The notes: generated from the sequence alone by a model not told the origin. Counted from the first letter of the stretch, positions 10,380-20,842 are shown. The stretch: DNA of 64,000 bases from Vibrio tarriae (GCF_002216685.1 NZ_CP022353.1:868001-932000), one strand, 5' to 3'. Made by a program: numbers and translations.

Positions 10380-11930
10380 TTAGATTCGACTTTCCGAGTC
10401 GTTCTTTTTGGGGCAGGTTGCGAGGATCTCTCTTCTTCCTGTGTCTTTGACCTCCTCCAGTTTGACTTCAAAACCCCATAGACGGTGCAAGTGTTTCAGC
10501 ACCTCCTCGTAGCTTGGATCTAACGGAATACGATCGTGTGGTACATACTGCAAGGTTAACGAACGGTCGCCTCGAACATCAACGCTATACACTTGAATGT
10601 TGGGTTCAAGATTACTGAGATTGTATTGCGCCGCGAGTTTCTCGCGGATTTGTTGATATCCGAGATCATCGTGAATAGCACTGATTTCAATGTGATTTTT
10701 TCTATCATCATCGCAGATCGCAAAGAACTTAAAGTCGCGGATCAGCTTAGGTGACAGATATTGGCTGATAAAGCTCTCATCTTTAAAGTTGCGCATCGCA
10801 AAATGAAGCGCATCTAACCAGTTTGCGCCGGCCAACTCTGGGAACCACTCTTTATCTTCCTCGGTCGGCTCTTCGCAGATCCGCTTAATATCACGGAACA
10901 TGGCAAAACCGAGTGCATAAGGGTTAATGCCACTGAAATAACGGCTGTTGTAGGGCGGCTGTGCCACAACGCTGGTGTGACTGTGCAAAAACTCCAGCAT
11001 GAACTTGTCGCTGAGTAAGCCTTCATCATAAAGATGATTGAGTATGGTGTAGTGCCAAAACGTCGCCCATCCTTCGTTCATGACTTGCGTCTGTTTTTGT
11101 GGATAAAAATACTGACTGACTTTACGCACAATACGCACGATTTCACGTTGCCAAGGCTCCAGCAAAGGGGCGTGTTTCTCAATGAAATAGAGAATGTTTT
11201 CTTGTGGTTCACTCGGGAAGCGGCGCTGCTTCTCTTGCTCTACGGCCTTTTTCGGCACGGTTCGCCATAAGGCATTCACTTGTGATTGCAGATAAGCTTC
11301 GCGCTCTTCTTGACGTGCTTTTTCTTCGGCAATCGAGATTTTTTCGGGACGTTTATAACGGTCAACCCCGTAATTCATTAAGGCATGGCAAGAGTCGAGC
11401 AGCTTTTCCACTTCGTTCACGCCAAATTTCTGCTCACACTCAGCAATGTAGTTTTTGGCAAACAGCAGGTAATCGATGATCGAGCTGGCATCTGTCCAAG
11501 TTTGGAATAGATAGTTGCCTTTGAAGAAGGAGTTGTGGCCGTAACAGGCATGCGCCATCACCAGCGCTTGCATGGTTACGGTGTTTTCTTCCATCAGATA
11601 GGCGATACAAGGATCGGAGTTAATCACAATCTCGTATGCCAACCCCATCTGGCCATGTTTGTAGGTTTGCTCGGTTTGAATGAATTTTTTACCAAACGAC
11701 CAGTGGTTGTAGTTGATCGGCATGCCGATGCTGGAATAGGCATCCATCATCTGCTCTGAGGTGATGATCTCAATCTGGTTTGGGTAAGTGTCCAAACGAT
11801 AAAGCTCTGCCACACGACGGATTTCTTGGTGGTAGCGCTCGATCAGTTCAAACGTCCAATCTGGGCCATCGGGCAGTCGCTTACTGTTCGTTGCTTTACG
11901 CTTAGGTGCGGCTTTGGCTTTGGTAGTCAT
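10380..11930 (-). CDS. SpoVR family protein (YcgB)
   Basis: A 516-residue soluble protein of the SpoVR family (E. coli YcgB). The name comes from a Bacillus spore-cortex gene, but the role in non-spore-formers is unclear. The family core is visible, including MNEGWATFWHYTILNHLY and the WTDASSIIDYLL region; the N terminus is rich in Lys and Ala. It is the third gene of a yeaG-yeaH-spoVR cluster: yeaH ends 12 bases upstream, so it is almost certainly co-transcribed. In enterics, yeaG and yeaH respond to RpoS and nitrogen starvation; similar control here is inference. Confidence 0.92.
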   Translation of the reverse strand: MTTKAKAAPKRKATNSKRLPDGPDWTFELIERYHQEIRRVAELYRLDTYPNQIEIITSEQMMDAYSSIGMPINYNHWSFGKKFIQTEQTYKHGQMGLAYEIVINSDPCIAYLMEENTVTMQALVMAHACYGHNSFFKGNYLFQTWTDASSIIDYLLFAKNYIAECEQKFGVNEVEKLLDSCHALMNYGVDRYKRPEKISIAEEKARQEEREAYLQSQVNALWRTVPKKAVEQEKQRRFPSEPQENILYFIEKHAPLLEPWQREIVRIVRKVSQYFYPQKQTQVMNEGWATFWHYTILNHLYDEGLLSDKFMLEFLHSHTSVVAQPPYNSRYFSGINPYALGFAMFRDIKRICEEPTEEDKEWFPELAGANWLDALHFAMRNFKDESFISQYLSPKLIRDFKFFAICDDDRKNHIEISAIHDDLGYQQIREKLAAQYNLSNLEPNIQVYSVDVRGDRSLTLQYVPHDRIPLDPSYEEVLKHLHRLWGFEVKLEEVKDTGRREILATCPKKNDSESRI

Positions 11931-11942
11931 CTCACAATCTCC

Positions 11943-13214
11943 CTACGCATTTTCCTTTTGGAACAGCTCCCTAAACACAGGGAAAATATCTTCAACACTG
12001 CGGATGTTCTTCATCGCGAAGTTATCGAAGGAGGCCTGTAATTTTTCATATTCGTGCCACAACGTTTGGTGTGAGCGACGCGTGATTTCGATATAGGCAT
12101 AGTATTGGCAATAGGGCAGCAGCTTGTTAGAGAGTAACTCTTTGCAGCGCGGTGAATCGTCTGCCCAGTTATCCCCATCAGAGGCTTGTGCACCATAGAT
12201 GTTCCACTCACCCAGTGGGTAGCGAGCTTCAATGATTTCATGCATCAGCTTGAGTGCACTGGACACTATGGTGCCGCCGGTTTCTTGCGAGTAGAAGAAG
12301 TCGTGCTCATTCACTTCTTTAGCTTGGGTATGGTGGCGAATAAATACCACTTCCACGTTTTCATAAGTGCGAGTTAAGAACAGGTACAGCAGTACATAAA
12401 AGCGTTTTGCAATATCCTTGGTCGCTTGATCCATCGAGCCTGATACGTCCATCAGACAGAACATCACCGCCTGACTGGAGGGAATCGGGCGCTTTTCGTA
12501 GTTTTTGAAGCGCAAATCAAAGGTGTCGATAAAGGGCACGCTATCGATTTTATTGCGTAGCTCTTCAATCTCTTGCTTGATGCGCATCTCTTCCATGATT
12601 TGTGGTGGTTCGCTGCGCTGAATACGTTCGAGTTCCTCTTCCAACTCACTCATCAAACGGCGTTTACCAGCGGTCATCGCCGTACGGCGCGCTAAAGATT
12701 GTTGCAGTGAACGCACCACAGAAATATTGGAGGGAACCCCCGAGGTTTGAAAACCCGCACGATGGGTTTTCCATTCGGTGATTTTGTTAACTTGGTTTTT
12801 CTTGAGATTGGGCAGCGCCAAATCTTCAAACAGAATATCGAGGTATTCATCTTTGGAAATTTGGAATACGAAATCATCGCTGCCTTCGCCATCTGCGCTG
12901 GCCTCGCCTTCACCTGAGCCGCCGCTGCCTTGGCCACCTTTAGGTCGATCGATTTTATCGCCACGAATAAACTGGTCATTGCCCGGATGCACACGTTCAC
13001 GCACGCCGCCTTTGCCTTGATGAAACATCGGCTCTTTAATGTCACGAGTTGGAATGGAAACATCTTCTCCAGACTCGGTATTAGTGATTGAGCGGCGGTT
13101 AACGGCATCCGCAACCGACTCTTTAATCTGCTCTTTGTAACGGCGTAAAAAGCGTTGTCGGTTGACGGTGCTTTTATTTTTGCCGTTTAGCCTTCTGTCG
13201 ATAAATTGCGCCAT
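11943..13214 (-). CDS. yeaH: DUF444/YeaH von Willebrand-type protein
   Basis: A 423-residue member of the UPF0229/DUF444 family. The N-terminal third is basic and then acidic/glycine-rich ([18 protein letters not shown] near residue 100). A von Willebrand factor A-like domain follows with a MIDAS-type motif (LMDVSGSMD near residue 255). It starts at ATG 13214 behind a strong AGGGAGAGG ribosome site. It is the partner of the YeaG kinase and is encoded downstream of it across a folded 143-base junction. Confidence 0.94.
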
Positions 13215-13239
13215 GAGCCTCTCCCTAATGACATCACCT

Positions 13240-13258
13240 CAAACTCGAATCGAGTTTG
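13240..13258. repeat. 19-bp palindrome in the yeaG-yeaH junction
   Basis: CAAACTCGA, a single A, then TCGAGTTTG: perfect 9-base arms. It lies 26 bases upstream of the yeaH start, between two further hairpins and the gene, and could be an operator or an RNA structure controlling yeaH translation. Confidence 0.7.
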
Positions 13259-13315
13259 TTGAGGGGGTGACCTACAGCCCAACAGCGATTCTGTGGGGTA
13301 GGTAACACCGTAGGT

Positions 13316-13336
13316 GGCGGTAGTTGCACTACCGCC
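13316..13336. repeat. Perfect hairpin just after yeaG
   Basis: GGCGGTAGT, loop TGC, ACTACCGCC: a 9-bp GC-rich stem 22 bases past the yeaG stop on the transcribed strand, with no T-run behind it. It is probably a partial terminator or an mRNA-stabilising structure that separates yeaG from yeaH expression. Confidence 0.75.
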
Positions 13337-13357
13337 GACCATTACACGGCATACACA

Positions 13358-15292
13358 CTATGAGGATTTACGTACTCGCAAGTACCACTCAGACAGCAAG
13401 CGGACTTGTTTTTCGGTGTACCCTTTTTCCATCATACGAGCGACGAAGTCATCGTGTTTCTTCTGATCGTCGGATGAGGTCTTAGCGTTAAAGGAGATGA
13501 CTGGAAGCAGATCTTCAGTATTGGAGAACATCTTTTTCTCAATCACAGTGCGCAATTTCTCGTAGCTGGTCCACACTGGGTTTTGGCCATTGTTGTTGGC
13601 ACGGGCACGCAGTACGAAGTTAACGATTTCATTACGGAAGTCTTTTGGATTGCTGATCCCCGCGGTTTTCTCAATTTTCTCCAGTTCACTGTTGAGTGCA
13701 GAGCGGTCAAACAGTTGGCCAGTTTCTGGGTCGCGATACTCTTGATCTTGAATCCAGAAGTCGGCGTAGGTGACGTAGCGGTCAAAAATATTCTGACCGT
13801 ACTCAGAGTAAGACTCTAAGTAAGCGGTTTGGATCTCTTTGCCAATGAATTCGACATAGCGCGGGATTAAATAGCCTTTGAGGAACTCATTGTAGCGATC
13901 CGCCGTTTCTTGTGGGAACTGCTCACGCTCGACTTGCTGTTCGATAACGTAGAACAGATGCACTGGGTTCGCGGCGACTTCGGAGTGATCGAAGTTGAAC
14001 ACGCGAGACAGGATTTTGAACGCGAAACGGGTTGAAAGCCCGGACATGCCTTCGTCAACGCCTGCGTAATCACGGTACTCTTGATAACTTTTAGCTTTTG
14101 GATCGGTATCTTTGAGCGTTTCACCATCATAGACGCGCATTTTTGAGAACAGGGAAGAGTTCTCTGGCACTTTCAGGCGTGACAATACGCTAAATTGCGC
14201 CAGCAGATCGAGTGTGCTTGGGGCACAAGGCGCCTTGGAAAGCTCACTGTGATCCAACAGTTTTTGGTAGATTTTGACTTCTTCTGAAACGCGCAGACAG
14301 TAAGGCACTTTGACAATGTAAACTCGGTCTAGGAACGCTTCGTTGTTTTTGTTGTTACGGAAAGTCTGCCACTCGGATTCGTTGGAGTGGGCGAGGATCA
14401 TCCCATCAAACGGTAAAGCAGAAAGTCCTTCGGTGCCGTTATAGTTACCCTCTTGGGTGGCCGTTAACAGTGGGTGTAGCACTTTAATCGGTGCTTTGAA
14501 CATTTCCACGAATTCCATCAAACCTTGGTTGGCGCGGCATAGCGCACCGGAGTAGCTGTAGGCATCTGGGTCATCTTGTGAAAAGTGTTCGAGTTTACGA
14601 ATATCGACTTTACCGACCAGAGACGAAATATCTTGGTTGTTTTCATCACCCGGCTCGGTTTTAGCGACCGCGATTTGATCCAAAATGGATGGACGTACTT
14701 TCACTACTTTGAATTTAGTGATGTCACCACCAAATTCATGCAGGCGCTTGGCTGCCCAAGGTGACATGATGGAACGCAAGTAACGACGATCAATGCCATA
14801 TTCTTGTTTGAGCAGTTCACCATCCTCATTCACATCAAATAGACAGAAGGGGTGGTCGTTAACAGGACTGCGTTGACCGTTGGCCGACAACACATAAATC
14901 GGCATTTGTTGCATTAAGGCTTTGAGCTTTTCGGCCAGTGATGATTTACCGCCGCCCACAGGGCCGAGTAAATAGAGAATCTGTTTGCGCTCTTCCAAGC
15001 CTTGCGCAGCATGCTTGAGGTAAGCGACGATCTGTTCTATGGCTTCTTCCATGCCATAAAAATCTTCGAAAGTTTTATAACGAGCAATCACTCGGTTGGA
15101 AAAAATACGGCTAAGGCGCGAATGTTTGGATGTATCAATCATCTCGGGTTCGCCGATAGCCAGCAACAAGCGCTCCGCGGCATTGGCATAAGCACTTTTG
15201 TTTTCTTTACACAGAGCCAGAAAGTCCTGAATGGACAGCTCTTCATCCTTGGCGGCTTCATAGCGTGCCTGAAAGTGTTCAAAAATACTCAT
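13358..15292 (-). CDS. yeaG: YeaG/PrkA serine protein kinase
   Basis: A 644-residue PrkA-family protein with an AAA-type domain (Walker A LLGPVGGGKSSLAEKL near residue 105) and a C-terminal kinase-related domain. It matches E. coli YeaG along its whole length, ending WYLRVRKSS. The start is ATG 15292 (MSIFEHFQARYEAAKDEE) with AGGGGA 8 bases upstream; a longer in-frame start at 15343 lacks family support. It is the first gene of the yeaG-yeaH-spoVR cluster, implicated in stress and nutrient-limitation responses in enterics. Confidence 0.96.
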   Translation of the reverse strand: MSIFEHFQARYEAAKDEELSIQDFLALCKENKSAYANAAERLLLAIGEPEMIDTSKHSRLSRIFSNRVIARYKTFEDFYGMEEAIEQIVAYLKHAAQGLEERKQILYLLGPVGGGKSSLAEKLKALMQQMPIYVLSANGQRSPVNDHPFCLFDVNEDGELLKQEYGIDRRYLRSIMSPWAAKRLHEFGGDITKFKVVKVRPSILDQIAVAKTEPGDENNQDISSLVGKVDIRKLEHFSQDDPDAYSYSGALCRANQGLMEFVEMFKAPIKVLHPLLTATQEGNYNGTEGLSALPFDGMILAHSNESEWQTFRNNKNNEAFLDRVYIVKVPYCLRVSEEVKIYQKLLDHSELSKAPCAPSTLDLLAQFSVLSRLKVPENSSLFSKMRVYDGETLKDTDPKAKSYQEYRDYAGVDEGMSGLSTRFAFKILSRVFNFDHSEVAANPVHLFYVIEQQVEREQFPQETADRYNEFLKGYLIPRYVEFIGKEIQTAYLESYSEYGQNIFDRYVTYADFWIQDQEYRDPETGQLFDRSALNSELEKIEKTAGISNPKDFRNEIVNFVLRARANNNGQNPVWTSYEKLRTVIEKKMFSNTEDLLPVISFNAKTSSDDQKKHDDFVARMMEKGYTEKQVRLLSEWYLRVRKSS

Positions 15293-15477
15293 AGTTGTTT
15301 CCCCTTTGAAAATGTCATGACGACATACAACCGCTGTATACAAATCCCTAACAATTTAAGCCTAGTCTGTAATCTACTCTTTTGCTTAAGAATTATGGTT
15401 TTATTTCAAAATCGTGATTTCGGGTAAATCGGGTAAGCAGGGAAGGTAGAGAGAAGAATGTGTGGTGGGAAAATCGC

Positions 15478-15507
15478 AAAATAAAAAGCTGGCATTAAAG
15501 CCAGCTT
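15478..15507 (-). terminator. Terminator after yfbU
   Basis: Read on the minus strand: AAGCTGGC, loop of six, GCCAGCTT followed by TTTATTTT. It sits 30 bases beyond the yfbU stop and isolates it from yeaG. Confidence 0.85.
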
Positions 15508-15536
15508 AAGAGAAAAAAGTGATGGAGAAAGTGGGG

Positions 15537-16037
15537 TTAGGCGTTCATGATTTGACGTAATTCATTGCCTGACAGATGGTACTGACGCGGACAGTTACGC
15601 CAAGTGGTTAACATACGGCGGTATTTTGCCAACATCGGCATTTGGCTGTTGAAATGGTGTTCGCCTTTGTCAAACTGAGGATAGAGACCTTCAGAGTCCA
15701 CTAAGAAACGGACGTAATTGACCAACTGTGCTTCGGTCGCCATATCAAAGCCTAGGAATGTCAAACGGCGTTGGTCTACGTCTTTTCGTGCAGCATCGTC
15801 CAGCATTCGGTTGGATTCTTGCATCGCATGGTACATCTCCATGATGTCGATGATTTCACGACACTCGGTTTCAGGTAGGCAGCCAAACTCGCGGTTCAGT
15901 TCACGCATGTGTAGCTCATAGCCACGCTCAACAATCGTTTGCAAGCGCTTATATTTATTTGCGTTGTTTGGGTCAAGTTGTGACATAAGGAAATATTGGT
16001 TCGATAGGATCAAACGCTGAGCGTTGGTCATTTCCAT
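15537..16037 (-). CDS. yfbU: YfbU family protein (UPF0304)
   Basis: A 166-residue soluble protein, closely similar to E. coli YfbU from [20 protein letters not shown] to [18 protein letters not shown]. Its cellular role is not established. I chose ATG 16037 to match the family; a start at 16049 would add four residues. It is a single gene with its own terminator. Confidence 0.92.
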   Translation of the reverse strand: MEMTNAQRLILSNQYFLMSQLDPNNANKYKRLQTIVERGYELHMRELNREFGCLPETECREIIDIMEMYHAMQESNRMLDDAARKDVDQRRLTFLGFDMATEAQLVNYVRFLVDSEGLYPQFDKGEHHFNSQMPMLAKYRRMLTTWRNCPRQYHLSGNELRQIMNA

Positions 16038-16158
16038 GTAAAGCCTCACTTCAAATCAGAGTTATTATTTTGCTGATTTAAGGTTAACAGCATTGGTGCA
16101 GAGTGAAACATGATCTCAACACGGTTTTAATAGTGAAAGCACAAAAAAAACAGCATGC

Positions 16159-16818
16159 TTAATGATAGTGGTTGTACAAATAATCGCGATCGGAAAAAAC
16201 GCGCAGCCACTCAGGGCGGAATACGGCCAAAATGGCGAGCGCCATGCCATTCAACAGGCCTTCGGGGAAGGCGAGTAGCGGAACAAAAATCAAATAGTTG
16301 TCGGTGATTGTGGTCCAGTCATAAGCACCTAACTGCCAGATATAAAGGGAGTTAAGCAACAGATGCAAACTGCCGGTAACGCCGGCATTAAAAAAGCCAG
16401 CCACAAAAATAAACACGAAGATGTTTCTCGGTAGGTAGTGATAGCTTAAGGCAAATACCGAGTAACTGATCAATATAGGCAGCAAGCTAGAAAGCAGCAG
16501 ATACTCTGGCAAAGCGGCAAGGCTTATTTTGCCAAACAATGCTAGGGCAGCGGTGACAGGGATAGTGATAATAAATGCACTGCGCCAACCGTACATCATG
16601 GTCAATGTGGTTAAGGCGAGAAAATGAATGGTGAGCCCTTCTTTAACACTGGCTTGTGCTGACCAGAGTAGAAATAGCCCCAGCATCACAAAGTAGGTGA
16701 GATGTTGGAAGGATTTGTCATCTCGAAACTTCGGCCATAGCGCGTGTTGGGTATCTTTTTTTACCCAAAACAACACGATGAAGAGAATGATGGTCGAAGC
16801 GATTTGTGCGAGTTCCAA
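16159..16818 (-). CDS. CbiM-like membrane protein
   Basis: A 219-residue very hydrophobic protein with about six membrane helices, resembling the CbiM/NikM permease component of energy-coupling-factor metal transporters (COG3235 type). Conserved-looking parts include HFLALTTLTMMYGW and the C-terminal LAFPEGLLNGMALAI. Neither CbiQ, an ECF ATPase nor the His-rich N terminus typical of true metal-binding CbiM is present, so it stands alone and its substrate is unknown. A terminator separates it from pflA upstream. Confidence 0.75.
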   Translation of the reverse strand: MELAQIASTIILFIVLFWVKKDTQHALWPKFRDDKSFQHLTYFVMLGLFLLWSAQASVKEGLTIHFLALTTLTMMYGWRSAFIITIPVTAALALFGKISLAALPEYLLLSSLLPILISYSVFALSYHYLPRNIFVFIFVAGFFNAGVTGSLHLLLNSLYIWQLGAYDWTTITDNYLIFVPLLAFPEGLLNGMALAILAVFRPEWLRVFSDRDYLYNHYH

Positions 16819-16829
16819 TTGCGTTACCT

Positions 16830-16860
16830 AAAAAAATACCAACCCGAGGTTGGTATTTTT
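16830..16860. terminator. Terminator after pflA
   Basis: AAATACCAACC, loop CGA, GGTTGGTATTT, with A and T tracts on both sides. It stops minus-strand transcription from pflA before the CbiM-like gene. Confidence 0.88.
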
Positions 16861-16883
16861 TACGATAACGTCGAGAGGATGAA

Positions 16884-17624
16884 TCAATATTTTACGTTTG
16901 AGTGATACTGCTCAAGGATTGCTACGATTTTATCCATGGTTTCTTTGCTTGGGGGATTCACACCTTCCAATGGGTACTCTTCACCCATGGCTTCCCATTT
17001 ATGAGCACCAAGTTTGTGATAAGGCAGCAGTTCGATCTTCTCGATGTTTTCCATGTCTTTGATGAACGCACCTAACTGATGAGCTGAGGCTTCATCATCG
17101 GTGTAACCTGGAACCACCACATAACGTAGCCAAGTCTTTTGGCCAATTTGATGTAGGTAGCGAGCAAAGTCGAGAGTGCGCTTGTTGGACACACCGATCA
17201 GATCTTGGTGAATCTCGTCATCCATCTGTTTGATATCGAGCATGACTAGATCTGTCACTTCCAGCACTTCATCAATCACAGGTGTGAACTTACGAATGTA
17301 GCCATTGGTATCTAAACATGTGTGGATGCCTTCGGCTTTCGCTGCGCGGAAAAAATCACGCACAAATTCGGGTTGCAGCATGGCTTCACCACCAGAGCAG
17401 GTGATACCACCACCAGAAGCGTTCATAAAATGGCGATAAGATTTCGCTTCTTTGATGATTTCCTCAACCGTCACTTCACGGCCTGTGTGAGTATCCCAAG
17501 TGTCGCGGTTATGACAATATTTACAGCGAAACAGGCACCCTTGCAGGAAGACAATAAAGCGGATTCCTGGGCCATCAACAGTGCCACAAGATTCGAAAGA
17601 GTGAATTCGACCAATGGTAGACAT
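16884..17624 (-). CDS. pflA: Pyruvate formate-lyase activating enzyme
   Basis: A 246-residue radical SAM enzyme that installs the glycyl radical on PflB under anaerobic conditions. The cluster motif [10 protein letters not shown] (CxxxCxxC) is near residues 30-39, and the SAM-binding [14 protein letters not shown] follows. Length equals that of E. coli PflA. Unlike E. coli, where pflA directly follows pflB, here two genes (a chemoreceptor on the opposite strand and an LpxR-like gene) separate it from pflB, so it needs its own promoter. Confidence 0.96.
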   Translation of the reverse strand: MSTIGRIHSFESCGTVDGPGIRFIVFLQGCLFRCKYCHNRDTWDTHTGREVTVEEIIKEAKSYRHFMNASGGGITCSGGEAMLQPEFVRDFFRAAKAEGIHTCLDTNGYIRKFTPVIDEVLEVTDLVMLDIKQMDDEIHQDLIGVSNKRTLDFARYLHQIGQKTWLRYVVVPGYTDDEASAHQLGAFIKDMENIEKIELLPYHKLGAHKWEAMGEEYPLEGVNPPSKETMDKIVAILEQYHSNVKY

Positions 17625-17957
17625 GAGCGCTTCTCAGTTATGTAGTTTGGCCGTTATTTTATTACAAATAGCAGGGATTAAATAGGTTTATCTCCCTGAT
17701 AATTGGTCGCATCGCCAATGACAGCAAGGGCTGGTGAGCACTTGGACTCTTTTCTCCCTTCTTCTCATCCTGTCCAGTGGCGCTCTTATGTATACGACTC
17801 TCTTGGAGGCGAACAATCAATTTCAGTGAAAAATGGGTAAGTTTGGGATCCTAGGTCTAAACTTTTGCTATCCATGAGAAAGCGTATCTGTTGCCAGTGG
17901 GCAAGCTGGCGAACTGAACAGTGCAGTGATGCAGTATTTAAAAAAGGAAGTGGAAAG
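17625..17957. other. Divergent intergenic region pflA / chemoreceptor
   Basis: 333 bases without a convincing gene. It must contain the promoters of pflA (leftward) and the chemoreceptor (rightward). I could not pick a convincing FNR box, CRP site or known riboswitch. The ribosome site for the right-hand gene (GGAAGTGGAAAG) is at its end. Confidence 0.5.
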
Positions 17958-19838
17958 ATGGATGTAGCGCAACTTTCACAAAAGCAAAAAATCACCTTAT
18001 TTATCCTTGTACTTTGTTTGGGCTTCATCGGGTTAGCGGGTTTTGCCGCGCAAAGTTTATCTAAAATGAACTCGCAGTATCAACAAAGTGGCGATGTGAC
18101 AGCGGGATCTGCGGCTTTGTTTGCGACTCAAGCACAGCTGTTTGAATTAGCCGCTGAGCGTGAACATCTCTCGTCAAGCAAGGTGTCTGAGATTAAAACG
18201 CGCTTGGCTCAGCTAATGCAAAAAGTGGAAGGGGATAAGCGCTTTCTTGCCGAGAATAACTTTGCTAATGAAGGTAACGCTTTACAGCAAGCGGTGCAGG
18301 CTTTTAACGACGACATGCAGCCGTGGCTTGATATTAAAGGCGAGCTTGGTTTTAACGTCGATGATGGTAAGCTGGCCGAGCTGAAAAAATTGGCAGCGAC
18401 TATAGAAAAGAAAATTGATGAAACCGGTATGGTAACCATCAATTCCGATTTTCAAGCAATGATCAAAGCCCAGCAAAATTACTTACTACAACCGAATGAA
18501 CAAAACTTGCGCTTATTCAATCGGGCGTTAGCTGGTTTTGTCAGTATGTCGCAATCCTACGCCATGCTCGATCTGTATAAAGCGGAAATTGAACAGTTTA
18601 AAACCACATTTTTGCGAGTCAGTGAGCTGTCGCAGCAAGTCAAAGATATCGAAAAAAATTTACTCAGTAGTGAAGCGACTGCGCAAGGTGTGATTGAATC
18701 AACCGCGCAGCGTCTAGAAGAGGTGAGTAGTCGTTATCAATCGTTGGCTGAGAAAGCGGGCGAGCAAACCTTGCTCTCCATTTTAGTCGCTTGCGTGATT
18801 CTGGCGGTGTTGACCATATTGCTGTTTATGATGGTGAGTTTCTCGCTATCTAAAGCGTTAACGCAGATAGGCCGCGTATTAGAAAAGCTCTCTTCTGGCG
18901 ACCTCTCTCAGCGTTTAGCTCTGACATCCAATAAAAAAGATGAGTTTAATCAGTTAGCGTTTGCAGTAAACAAAAGTTGTGAAAATCTCGGTGGCTTAGT
19001 GCATGTCGTGCAAGATCGTAGTGTGGCATTGTCGGGGGATGCTGTGGCGCTCAATCAGGCGATTGATAATCTGGTGCGTGGTCAGTCCGATGTGATGGAT
19101 CAAACACAAAGACTCGCCTCAGCGACAGAAGAGGTCAGCTTAACCACACAACAAGTCTCCCATTCTCTCGAAGTGGTCACCAAAATCAGTAAAGCCTCTA
19201 CTCTCGCAGCCGCGGAAGGCAGTAAAATTATCAGTGCCGCGATTGGCTCTTTGCGAGATGTTGGGAATATTTTGCAGTCAGCCGCCAGCCATATTCAGCA
19301 GCTGGAGCAAGCTTCTGCCAAAGTCGACTCTGTGATGGACATCATTAACGGTATTGCGGAGCAAACGAACTTATTGGCACTCAATGCGGCGATTGAAGCT
19401 GCTCGTGCGGGTGAGCAAGGACGCGGATTTGCGGTTGTCGCCGATGAGGTGCGTAGTTTAGCCGTTAGAACTGTGAATGCGGTAAGCGAAATTTCCGGCA
19501 CGATAGAAACTATGAAAAAAGAGAGTGCGGAAGTGATTTTGTTTATGAACCAATCCGAGCAGACTATGGAAGAGGGGCAAAGCAAAGGCAATCAAGCCAT
19601 GCAAGCGTTACAGCGAATTACCCAAGGGACGGATGAAGCCGCATCGCAAACGGAAAGAATTTTTTCGTCGATAAAAGAGCTGTCCGCAACCAGTCAAGCA
19701 ATGGCGGAAAGCATGAGCCAAATTTCGAGTGCGATGCAAGCGTTGGAGTCATATAACACTCAACTGCGCGTCACCAGCCGTGAAGTTGAGACACGCGCAG
19801 AAAGTTTAGAGCATGATTGCCGACGCTTTACGTTGTAG
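17958..19838 (+). CDS. Methyl-accepting chemotaxis protein, helical sensor
   Basis: A 626-residue chemoreceptor. Membrane helix 1 is at about residues 14-36, then an all-helical, Gln/Ala/Leu-rich periplasmic domain of about 240 residues (a helical-bundle sensor rather than a Cache fold), membrane helix 2 near 275-298, HAMP, and the signalling domain with the hairpin tip [20 protein letters not shown]. It ends HDCRRFTL, with no CheR/CheB docking pentapeptide. The start is ATG 17958, behind GGAAGTGGAAAG; an in-frame start at 17865 would add a non-family leader. The ligand is unknown. It ends 17 bases before the convergent LpxR-like gene. Confidence 0.92.
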   Translation: MDVAQLSQKQKITLFILVLCLGFIGLAGFAAQSLSKMNSQYQQSGDVTAGSAALFATQAQLFELAAEREHLSSSKVSEIKTRLAQLMQKVEGDKRFLAENNFANEGNALQQAVQAFNDDMQPWLDIKGELGFNVDDGKLAELKKLAATIEKKIDETGMVTINSDFQAMIKAQQNYLLQPNEQNLRLFNRALAGFVSMSQSYAMLDLYKAEIEQFKTTFLRVSELSQQVKDIEKNLLSSEATAQGVIESTAQRLEEVSSRYQSLAEKAGEQTLLSILVACVILAVLTILLFMMVSFSLSKALTQIGRVLEKLSSGDLSQRLALTSNKKDEFNQLAFAVNKSCENLGGLVHVVQDRSVALSGDAVALNQAIDNLVRGQSDVMDQTQRLASATEEVSLTTQQVSHSLEVVTKISKASTLAAAEGSKIISAAIGSLRDVGNILQSAASHIQQLEQASAKVDSVMDIINGIAEQTNLLALNAAIEAARAGEQGRGFAVVADEVRSLAVRTVNAVSEISGTIETMKKESAEVILFMNQSEQTMEEGQSKGNQAMQALQRITQGTDEAASQTERIFSSIKELSATSQAMAESMSQISSAMQALESYNTQLRVTSREVETRAESLEHDCRRFTL

Positions 19839-19855
19839 AGCCTCGATTATCCACG

Positions 19856-20842
19856 CTAGAAGAAGGCGTACAAAGCCACGTTACCCGTACCGCTAATCGA
19901 CTCTTTATCTTCTTTAAACTCAGGAGTGTTAGCGGTAAAGGTTAAACTTGCCCCAAAACTACGAGCATACATAGCAAAACCGACCACAGCAGTGGCTTGC
20001 CACGGCTCAACATGCACTTGGTAATACTCGGCTGGTTGATCTAAGCCATTCAGTGGTCGGTCACCTTCAATCGTCACATCGTTAAATCGATAGCGACCTT
20101 CGATACCGGTGAACACAAACCAGCCTTGGTTGGAGGCGCCAATCATGCCGGGAGTAAACGGATTCTCAACCGAAATTTGTGCTGCGCCAAAGTTGTTTTC
20201 TAAATCGGTTCCCCAGCGCAACATGAGTCCAGAGGAAAGATCACTGCGAAAGTTGCCGATATTGACTTCAGAGATATTGGCCAGCTCTAACTCTGTACCG
20301 GCTAAAGCTTGGTAGCGACCCCAGTTAAAATGGGAGCGATAACCTAGGCTACCAACCAATTGATCTTCCACTTGGTATGCCCAGCCGTTGGGCTCATCGG
20401 ATTTCGTAATGCTGTGCACCAATTTTTGTGCTTCTTCTGACAAGGCGCTTTCCCCTGTCATCCCTAAGGTGAGATTGAAGCGTTGTGCTTGTTGTGGATG
20501 TAGGCTGAGGTAATTGAATTCAGTGTGTAAATAACCTGCATAAGGGCGTTCATTCGGCTGTGGTTTGGTCAATTCAATATCAGAAGGCGTCCACATCTTA
20601 TGCCCGAGGGTGAATTCCCATTTGTCCAAACTGGGAGCGCCCCAAATGGATAAACTGAGCGGTTTTACAAGCCAATAAGGAGTAATGGCTCCAGAGGTAT
20701 AGCTTAGGAAAAGGCCATTGGTGTAGTTTTGATCTACCCCGAATACACCGTCGTTATCGATGCTCAGGGAGAAGGTTGAAGTCTGCGCCGCAGCTGCGTA
20801 AGTGCTGATGAACAGTAAAGGTAAATAGCGAATCGATTTCAT
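19856..20842 (-). CDS. LpxR-like lipid A deacylase family outer-membrane protein
   Basis: A 328-residue protein with a signal peptide (MKSIRYLPLLFISTYAAAA) and the DUF2219/LpxR beta-barrel pattern. The N-terminal SIDNDGVFGVDQNYTNGLF matches the family's Asn-Asp active-site region; RPYAGYLHTEFNY is a second conserved block; the chain ends in aromatic YAFF, as outer-membrane barrels do. Salmonella LpxR removes the 3'-linked acyloxyacyl chain of lipid A. Whether this protein acts on lipid A is inference. ATG 20842 was chosen because a typical signal peptide starts there. Confidence 0.85.
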   Translation of the reverse strand: MKSIRYLPLLFISTYAAAAQTSTFSLSIDNDGVFGVDQNYTNGLFLSYTSGAITPYWLVKPLSLSIWGAPSLDKWEFTLGHKMWTPSDIELTKPQPNERPYAGYLHTEFNYLSLHPQQAQRFNLTLGMTGESALSEEAQKLVHSITKSDEPNGWAYQVEDQLVGSLGYRSHFNWGRYQALAGTELELANISEVNIGNFRSDLSSGLMLRWGTDLENNFGAAQISVENPFTPGMIGASNQGWFVFTGIEGRYRFNDVTIEGDRPLNGLDQPAEYYQVHVEPWQATAVVGFAMYARSFGASLTFTANTPEFKEDKESISGTGNVALYAFF

